From: Chara braunii
Lineage: Eukaryota; Streptophyta; Charophyceae; Charales; Characeae
Reading direction: 5' to 3'
Length of the DNA stretch: 22,187 nt
Assembly: GCA_003427395.1 (NCBI GenBank)
Contig: BFEA01000254.1
Location: forward strand, 467,445-489,631
This document shows, one piece after another, positions 16,122 to 22,187 of the stretch. The position numbers and the translations under genes are program-made. The notes beneath the pieces are model-generated. The model was not told where the DNA came from, did no database searches, and saw only the letters and a program-made list of their open reading frames with translations. Each line of letters opens with the position of its first letter. The stretch's first letter is position 1.

Positions 16122-16330
16122 ACTTTTTTTTTTTTTTTTTCGACCCCCATTTTTGGAGGTGCGCCGCATGCAGTGCCTGCGCGTCGTGCGGGATGCGCGG
16201 TGCGTGCGCGCCGCACCGCGCAGTGCAGCGCATCGCGATGCGCCGCAAGTATGGTTGATGTTTTATTGGATGCATGCTCATGCAGCTGCATTGCGGCAGC
16301 ATGCAGTGTGCCATGCACATGCACACTACA
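16122..16330 (-). repeat. GC-rich CATACTTGCGG element, copy 2, with poly-A on the minus strand
   Basis: On the minus strand CCATACTTGCGGCGCAT starts at 16254 and passes through GCGCTGC and GCGCGCAC words to GCGGCGCACC. Then CTCCAAAAATGGGGGTCG and a run of 18 A (16140-16123) follow. This mirrors the copy at 14958. GCATGC-rich sequence also lies on the other side (16269-16330). The poly-A suggests retroposition of copy 2, while copy 1 has none at the equivalent place. Confidence 0.6.
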
Positions 16331-17005
16331 GTCTCTTCCCCCTAACACCATGCACCCTCATTTTGACTGTATCGGGCCAGAAACATACCTTGTATACGTT
16401 CATTTTCAGGATGCGTTATCGCATATAGGCCTTCTTTTTGCAGTACACTGACCTGCAGACCTGACAACTTCTGACCTGATAGCAGATCAACCGGTGCAAC
16501 TTTTCCCAGCTGGCTAACTCCAAAGCATGCTGCGTCAGAGAGCAAGCAAGCCTACGAAACGCGTAACGGAAACAGACTGCCATCGTCCCTGGAATAAGCT
16601 GCGCGGTCGTATACGGCTATAATGCCCGGGACATTTTCTATGCAGGGGACAACAGTAGTAGACTATACTAGGCACCCATCCAGGCTATTATTTTCAGCAT
16701 TTATAGACCCCTATACATCCGGCTGCGATAGTTCAAAGACCCCTTCCCAAAACCCCTCCCTCCTGCTGCACACCCCACCATTACACTCCCCCAAATCCCC
16801 CTCCCATCCCTTCCCCCCCCCCCCCCCCTCCTCCTTCAAAAAAATGTTGATGTCACCCTTCCGTGCTGTTATACATTGGCATATCCACATTCAAGCCTCG
16901 CATGCAAACGCCTCCTACACTACAAGGGGGTTCTTCCTTCGTTGTGTGACCCCCTCCATCCTCCTTTGTTGTTCGCCTCCTTTGGTAAACTGGGGTTAGC
17001 CGAAA
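16331..17005. other. Intergenic sequence with a C-run block
   Basis: 16735-16840 is C-rich, with about 16 C in a row at 16817-16832. No gene is recognised; the 125-codon frame at 16622-16999 is Pro/Ser-rich because of the C runs. Confidence 0.45.
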
Positions 17006-17150
17006 GCATTCATGAGCAATGTGCATTCTGTTTGGGTGAAGATGTGTTGAAGGCTGCCGAAGACTGGCAAATTGTTTGTATGCATTCATGAGCAATGTGC
17101 ATTCTGTTTGGGAGAAGATGTGTTGAAGGCTGGCGAAGAAGGCTAGCATG
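17006..17150 (+). repeat. 76-bp tandem duplication
   Basis: GCATTCATGAGCAATGTGCA followed by TTCTGTTTGGG starts at 17006 and at 17082. The second copy differs at a few positions and decays near 17148. Confidence 0.92.
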
Positions 17151-17216
17151 CATTGGCAAGCTGGCAGGACCAGTTGTACAGGCATTGTGATATTTGGTGG
17201 GTAAGGAACCGGGCCG

Positions 17217-17345
17217 TGTGGCTGAATGGTACACACATGTATGTCTGAGCCCCTTTTCCATTTCTACTGTTTGCCCACACAGATGAACACATGTTAGCAA
17301 TCAGAGAATGAGTTCGAGTCCTGAGGGAATCACATGAGCACAACA
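17217..17345 (+). mobile_element. tRNA-derived SINE-like element, copy 1
   Basis: TGTGGCTGAATGGTAC at 17217-17232 resembles a pol III A box, and GAGTTCGAGTCC at 17310-17321 is a good B box. About 15 nt later AATCACATGAGCACAACA (17328-17345) matches AATCAGATGAGCAGAACA in copy 2 at 21184-21201. The A-to-B distance of about 80 nt is longer than in a normal tRNA gene, so a functional tRNA is unlikely. Shared sequence beyond the B box is what marks a SINE family. Confidence 0.6.
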
Positions 17346-17744
17346 GAGTTAAGTGGGTGAGTCAAGAGGGCAGACCATAAAAATGGAAAATGGGCTCCAA
17401 CAGACTGCATATTCCGAACGTGAACTACCCGGTAGGGAGGAAGGGGGCCGAGACAGCTTCATACAGGACTGGACGGGTGACACTGTACTGCAGGAGTACC
17501 CCAATCGCAAAGAGAGATTTGTTGATGTCAACAAGAAAACAAAGAGGCAAACACACAGCAATCGTTGAGAAGGGGAAGAGACCCAGAACTAAGCCCATTC
17601 CGGACCTCGTCGGCACCTGAATCCAGTGCATAGTGATTCCCACCCATTGGGCGGGCCAGCAGGCCACTACAAGCCCAACGGGCCTGAAATTGGGTCCAAA
17701 CAGGTCACAGGAGGCCAGGAGGCTAAAGCACCAATGCAGAAGGA
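17346..17744. other. Unique-looking sequence, no gene recognised
   Basis: Frames of 70-145 codons on both strands have no recognised motif. No RNA gene or repeat is seen. Confidence 0.45.
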
Positions 17745-17965
17745 AGCAGGTATATCCAAATCTACATGCAGGTATATCCAAATCTACATACCCTGGGTTC
17801 GAGACCAGGCTGTCATATCCAAATTCAGCATGGTCGGAGGCAGTTATATCCAAACTCAGCATGGTTCCAGACAGTTATATCCTAATTCAGCATAGTTCGA
17901 GCGAGTTATATCCAAATTCAGCATGGTTTGCAGCAGTTGTATCCGAATTCAGGATGGTTCAGCTC
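17745..17965 (+). repeat. 31-bp tandem array preceded by a 22-bp duplication
   Basis: GCAGGTATATCCAAATCTAC is duplicated at a 22-bp period (TATATCC at 17751 and 17773). Five 31-bp units then start at 17814, 17845, 17876, 17907 and 17938, with consensus TATATCCAAATTCAGCATGG, TTCGAGCAGT. Between the two parts lies CCCTGGGTTCGAGACCAGG (17791-17809), which resembles a tRNA T-arm. Confidence 0.9.
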
Positions 17966-18524
17966 CCCCATTTTCCTTATTGTTATTTTCCATCCTTTGC
18001 CTCAGCTGCATGCCTTCAGCATACAAACATGCATACGACGTGATTTTCCCAATTAGGCAACAAACAAATCAGTAAATTACCCCCCCCCCTCCCCTTGAGA
18101 AGCCCGGGCCACAACGGGGAAAAGAGGAAAAAGGGGGTCCGGTGCAGGGAGAAGATCAACCAAGTTTCCAGACTCAATTACCTGACCCCTCTTGCATTTG
18201 TAGTACATGTCTCTGAGGCCTATACACCTCTCAGGGATAGACGTGGTCTCGCCCGCACACTCCCGGTACGATTTCTTCTCGACCTACAGTGCATAAACAA
18301 CCCATAACAAACAAGATGATAGATCGCATGGTTATCCACACATATATAGCCCACCCATCTGCAACGGAAAATAGAGAGGATCACCATGCTTCATCTCACT
18401 TGGCTGCCATCACATCAGATTTACCAATCAAACACAGATCCACATATACTAACGAGCATATTCTGCACACCATCGCACACACAGCAAATCGATCTCATAC
18501 TCGCAGCAGCAACGTGCTCTCTTT
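17966..18524. other. Unique-looking sequence, no gene recognised
   Basis: A C run lies at 18080-18088. Frames stay below 100 codons apart from the one created by the downstream satellite. Confidence 0.45.
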
Positions 18525-20140
18525 ACAACCATGTAACTTCAGTTTACACGTTAGTTTATAAGTTTGTAACTTCAGTTCACACGTTTGTTTACAAGTTCAT
18601 AACTTTAGTTTACACGTTAGTTTACAAGTTTGTAACTTTGGTTTACACGTTAGTTTACAAGTTCGTAACTTTAGTTTACAAGTTTGTACCTTTAGCTCAC
18701 ACGGTTTGTAACTTTAGTTTACACGTTAGTTTACAAGTTTGTAACTTTAGTTTACACGTCAGTTTACAAGTTCATAACTTTAGTTTACAAGTTTGTAACT
18801 TAGTTTACACGTCAGTTTACAAGTTTATAACTTTAGTTTACACGTCAGTTTACAAGTTTGTAACTTATGTCAGTTTACAAGTTTGTAACTTACGTCAGTT
18901 TACAAGTTTGTGACTTTAGTTTACACGGCTTGTACCTTTAGTTTACACGTTAGTTTACAAGTTTCTAACTTTAGTTTACACGTCAGTTTACAAATTCGTA
19001 ACTTTAGTTTACACATCAGTTTACAAGTTTGTAACTTAGTAGTTTGTAACTTAGTTTACACGTCAGTTTACAAGTTTATAACTTTAGTTTACACGTCAAT
19101 TTACAAGTTTGTAACTTAAGTTTACACGTTAGTTTACAAGTTTATAACTTTCGTTTACACGTCAGTTTACAAGTTTGTAACTTTAGTTTACACGGCTTGC
19201 ACCTTTAGTTTACACGTTAGTTTACAAGTTTGTAACTTAAATTTACACGGTAACTTAAGTTTACACGTTAATTTACAAGTTTATAACTTTAGTACACATT
19301 AGTTTACAAGTTTGTAACTTAACACGTTAGTTTACAAGTTTGTAACTTTAGTTTATACAGCTTGTACTTTTAGTTTACACGTTAGTTTACAAGTTAGTTT
19401 ACAAGTTTGTAACTTTAGTTTACACGTTAGTTTATAACTTTATAACTTTAGTTTACACGTTAGTTGACAAGTTTGTAACTTTGGTTTAATGTTTCTGACT
19501 TCAGTTAACATGTTTGAAACTTTGGTTTGCATGTTTGAAATTTTACTTTACATGTTAGTTCACATTTTAGTTCACATGTTTTAGTTTGTAAACTTCAGTC
19601 TACATTTTAGTCTGTAACTTCATATTATTTCATTTCCGTTTACATGTAAGTGTACATGTTTGCAACTTTAGTTTACATATTTGCGTACACAAATCTACAT
19701 GTTTGTACCTTTAGTTTACATGTTCATTTAGATGATGTAACTTCAGTTTACATGTTAGTTTGTAACTTCACTTTATGTGATTTCAATTCACATGTTCGCA
19801 TGTTCATTTACATGTTTCTAACTTCAATTTATATGTTAGTTTGTAACTTCAATTTATGTAATTCCAATTGACATGTTAGTTTACATGTTGCAACTTCAGT
19901 TTACATGTTGGTCTACACGTTTCTACCTTAAGTTTACATGTTGGTCTACATGTTTGTACCTTTAGTTTATATGTTTGTTTTTAGTTTACATGTTGGCCTA
20001 TATGTTTGTACCTTTAATTTACATGCTTGTACTTTTAGTTTACATGCTTGTACTTTTAGTTTACATGCTTGTACTTTTAGTTTACATGTTTGTAGTTTTA
20101 GTTTACATGTTAGTTTACATGTTCGCAACTTTAGTTTACA
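18525..20140 (+). repeat. 1.6-kb satellite of 33-bp units built from 11-mers
   Basis: The basic unit is GTAACTTTAGTTTACACGTT followed by AGTTTACAAGTTT (33 bp). It can be read as three related 11-mers. From 18525 to about 19490 the ACACG form dominates; after 19490 it becomes ACATG with more irregular spacing. At the right end five 21-bp units (TTGTACTTTTAGTTTACATG) start at 20006, 20027, 20048, 20069 and 20090. The Val-Tyr-Thr-Leu-type open frame through it exists only because 33 and 21 are multiples of three. Confidence 0.95.
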
Positions 20141-21030
20141 TGGCTGGTTACCATCACTTAGCCACATGGATTGGTGTTTTTAGTGAACCGTTTCCCTTTG
20201 GGGTTTCATAAACTTTCTTTCAATTCCCCCCCCTCATTTAAGAAACTCTCTTTCCATTCCTTCCCNCCCCCCCCCCCCCCCCCACTTCACAAAGACAGCC
20301 CCTATCATTAATACACATACTCATTTGCTTCCATTTCATCAAGATTCGAACTCAAGACCAATCCGTCTTCCAATGGACAAAGAGTGAGCATACACGCTTG
20401 TAATTTTGTGCCATCATCTGCCACATCACATAAGCTGGGTTTTGGATAAGGCATCTTTACTACATAGGATTTCGAATTTCGATACATGGAATTTATAAAA
20501 TTGCTTAACTCCCCTCTTAAGTGAAATTCGAGATCCGAAAAGCATCTACCAACCCCCACGAACCTTAGACCAGCTCTCATTAACCATTCCCCCACCTCTC
20601 ATTAACGTTTCCCCGACATATTAGGGCACATTCACAGCCTTCTCCGTGCCCCCCCCTCCCCTCTCCCTGTCCCATCATCAGGAACATATACAATCCCTGT
20701 TCTGTTCCAAATGCATTCAGCATCACAAGGAGTTGCCTTGTATTCAGGGGAAGATGGCAGCTCCAAAGATCACCTTTAGGCTGAGAAAGGGGTGAGGGGA
20801 CACAGACTGGCGGCGTGCGGGGGAGGGGGGGGGAGGTTGGACTGGTGGGAGAGGTGGACTCGAGAAGGGGGTGGCGGTGGAAGGGTGGGCATTGCTAATG
20901 TGTGCAATTAAAGAGTGGGGTAAGGTTGAAATTGCTGAATCATCCGTTGGATAGCCCTAGAATGGTCCATGACTAATTCAATAGGTTAAAAACATGAAAT
21001 AGTTAGGTTCGTGCTATTTTTAGCACAATA
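20141..21030. other. Intergenic sequence with C-run and G-run blocks
   Basis: A long C run with N at 20266 lies at 20264-20284. 20818-20890 is G-rich with quadruplex potential. On the minus strand TTGAGTTCGAATC (20354-20342) looks like a pol III B box but no matching A box or tRNA fold was found. A 95-codon minus-strand frame (20308-20595) overlaps this and is not recognised. Confidence 0.4.
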
Positions 21031-21205
21031 GACATAGCATCAGTGGGATAAAATTGAACTATCCTTCTAGCTCAGTTGCTGGGCAATAAACATAGCATCA
21101 GTGGGGTAGAATTGAACTATCCTTCTAGCTCAGTTGGTACACCCATCAACTGTTGACACAGACCCAAGTTCGAATCCGCATGCAATCAGATGAGCAGAAC
21201 AAAAT
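21031..21205 (+). mobile_element. tRNA-derived SINE-like element, copy 2, with duplicated 5' part
   Basis: CTTCTAGCTCAGTTGGTAC (21122-21140) holds an A box, and GTTCGAATCC (21168-21177) is a B box at tRNA-like spacing. CTGTTGA between them would place a GTT (Asn) anticodon, but the flanking arms do not pair, so the tRNA is dead. AATCAGATGAGCAGAACA (21184-21201) matches copy 1 at 17328. A partial duplicate of the 5' part (ACATAGCATCAGTGGG to TAGCTCAGTTG) precedes it at 21031-21080, 58 bp upstream. Confidence 0.7.
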
Positions 21206-21245
21206 ACTTCTGAATTACGTGGGGCCTGTCAATTCAATGATGAGA

Positions 21246-21320
21246 ATAATAATAATAAAAAGAAATCCTGTTTATCGGACTTTATATCTGATAAACAGGA
21301 TTTCTTTTTATTATTATTAT
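21246..21320. repeat. Perfect 31-bp inverted repeat with 13-nt loop
   Basis: The left arm 21246-21276 (ending AAATCCTGTTTATC) is the exact reverse complement of 21290-21320 (starting GATAAACAGGATTT). The loop is GGACTTTATATCT. The outer ends are AAT/ATT repeats that join the A-rich tail of the tRNA-like element. No mismatch across 31 bp points to recent origin, strong conservation or an assembly artefact. Confidence 0.93.
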
Positions 21321-21395
21321 ATCCGTTGACGATCTGATTTAGTTTCTCAGTTCAATAATCCATCCACCAGGGCCCACGTCCCACTTGCAGCGTTC

Positions 21396-21540
21396 AGTTT
21401 CCTCAACGGTTGAATCTGGACGTGTTTGTGGAGATGTGCCGTTGAGGAAACTCAACGCCATTTCTGCACATCTCCACAAAACTCAACGCCATTTCTGCAC
21501 ATCTCCACAAACGCATCCAGATTCCGGCGTTGACGAAACT
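21396..21540. repeat. Fold-back element with 44-nt arms and a 31-bp internal tandem repeat
   Basis: The left arm 21396-21439 (AGTTTCCTCAACGG to GGAGATGTGC) pairs with 21497-21540 (GCACATCTCCACAAAC to GACGAAACT) at 38 of 44 positions. CGTTGAG-GAAA-CTCAACG (21440-21457) forms a 7-bp stem with a GAAA tetraloop directly beside the left arm. A 31-bp unit (ACTCAACGCCATTTCTGCAC, then ATCTCCACAA) is repeated at 21450-21480 and 21481-21511. It may be a small inverted-repeat element; no transposase or flanking duplication is seen. Confidence 0.82.
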
Positions 21541-21563
21541 CGGACTTGGCCCCCGGATAAACT

Positions 21564-21860
21564 TAGAACTGAAGTATGTTCCATGAGGATTAACTGAAAG
21601 TTCAAAATTGAACTCATCAGGATAAACTTAAATTTGAACTCATCAGGATGAACTTTTTTTTTTTTTTTTTTTTTTTTTTGGCAACCCCACAACGTTTTTT
21701 TTTTTTTTTCGAATTGAACTCCGTTGCATCAAGATTAACTGAAAATTGAACTCATCAGGAAAAACTTAAATTTGAACTCGTCAGGATGATTTTTTTATTT
21801 TTTTTTTGGGTGACGTAGAAAAACTAAGAACAAGTCACTCTAATTAAGATGTATAAGGGA
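21564..21860 (+). repeat. AACTCATCAGGAT-type repeat array
   Basis: Units of about 25-30 bp on the pattern TTGAACTCATCAGGATAAAC occur in two sets of three (21569-21670 and 21712-21792). Each set starts with a variant GTTCCATGAGGATTAACTG or GTTGCATCAAGATTAACTG. T runs (21656-21679, 21697-21709, 21789-21807) separate them. Another unit follows at 22018-22065. Confidence 0.75.
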
Positions 21861-22018
21861 CGCTGACCCGGTTTTTTTCCCAGCAGGTGCAGCTCCCCAC
21901 CAATCAATAGATTGGACTCGTTGGAGCACCAGCAGAAGGCCTGCTCGAGGTGGCTGCTATTATCACCTCCCCCAACAGGTCCTGAAACTGGATTAACCTC
22001 CCCCGAAAACAAAAAAGA
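21861..22018 (+). mobile_element. Retroposon with shared head, body type C
   Basis: GGGACGCTGACCCGG at 21858-21872, then a T run, CCCAGCAGGTGCAGCTCCCC and ACCAATCAATAGATTGGA form the head. The body is different again: GAGGTG and CACCTC can pair around 11 nt (near 21947-21970). The end is A-rich (GAAAACAAAAAAG), not a clean poly-A. It lies inside the AACTCATCAGGAT array, whose unit resumes at about 22018. No target-site duplication was identified. Confidence 0.65.
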
Positions 22019-22187
22019 AGGATGAACTTCAAATTGAGCTACGTTCCATCAGGACGAACTTCAAAAAAAAAAAGAACTATGTTGGTGCATTGGAAGTGGA
22101 CAGAATTAGATGTGAGCGTTGTCTGAAATTTCAAAGTAAGAAACACCAAAGAAAAATTGCAAATGGACGAGATTGTAGAGGGAGAGG
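22019..22187. other. End of window: one more ATCAGGA unit, then unassigned
   Basis: GTTCCATCAGGACGAACTTC (22045-22064) is a further unit of the preceding array and is followed by an A run. Nothing else is recognised before the window ends. Confidence 0.5.

Noticed and set aside
18386-19119. Repeat protein with VYTLVYKFVTL units
   Set aside because: The 33-bp satellite period is a multiple of three, so any stop-free unit stays open. There is no conserved start, no unique domain, and indels break the frame.
17745-20140. CRISPR array
   Set aside because: Repeats are directly tandem with no unique spacers of constant length, no cas genes are present, and the window is eukaryotic in character.
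20342-20354. Minus-strand tRNA or SINE
   Set aside because: Only a B-box-like GAGTTCGAATC is present; no A box at proper spacing and no shared tail with the other SINE-like copies.
21120-21195. Functional tRNA gene (Asn-like GTT anticodon)
   Set aside because: The A and B boxes are good, but the D, anticodon and acceptor stems do not pair, and the sequence continues into a module shared with another SINE-like copy.

Overview
The window looks like intergenic, repeat-dominated nuclear DNA from a large eukaryotic genome, most likely of the green lineage. The main clue is a pair of U6 snRNA-like segments (4491-4733). The second ends in GGTCCACATTTTTTT, which matches the plant/green-algal U6 3' end (GGTCCAAATTTT) better than the animal one (GTTCCATATTTT). 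A plant-type L1/Tx1-like LINE relic and many long (GA)n, (CT)n and (CA)n arrays fit this. I cannot name the species; a charophyte or bryophyte is only a guess. I see no intact, recognisable host protein gene. Five isolated N calls (2563, 5101, 14316, 14324, 20266) all lie in dinucleotide or poly-C tracts.

Layout. 1-2500: a degenerate retroposon, two GA arrays, a 60-bp tandem repeat and a strong hairpin at 1762-1838. 2500-4830: GA/CT arrays, a GC-rich block, a G-run cluster, a decayed inverted repeat around a TATAAATA, two short poly-A retroposons on the minus strand, and the tandem U6-like pair. 5024-6456: (CT)n(CA)n, a palindrome, an AAGT-rich array containing many GTAAGT, and a GTAGAA satellite. 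6466-9048: a 5'-truncated, frameshifted LINE reverse transcriptase pseudogene. It is followed by two copies of a short retroposon and then by a return to the same GTAGAA satellite. 9861-14950: mostly unique-looking DNA with small tandem duplications and two short retroposons with convincing target-site duplications. 14958-16330: two GC-rich elements in inverted orientation enclosing a 221-bp tandem duplication. 17006-20140: further duplications, a tRNA-like SINE, a 31-bp array and a 1.6-kb 33-bp satellite. 21031-22187: a second tRNA-like SINE, a perfect 31-bp hairpin, a 44-nt fold-back element and an ATCAGGA-type repeat array with an embedded short retroposon.

The most interesting system is a family of short (about 120-210 bp) non-autonomous retroposons. 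Copies share a head of about 50 nt with two small potential hairpins, then diverge completely into at least four unrelated bodies. Each body can fold into a hairpin and runs into poly-A or an A-rich tail. Two copies, of different body types, have 12-13 nt target-site duplications, which argues for LINE-type mobilisation of each. The LINE relic is the only autonomous element visible, and it is dead here.
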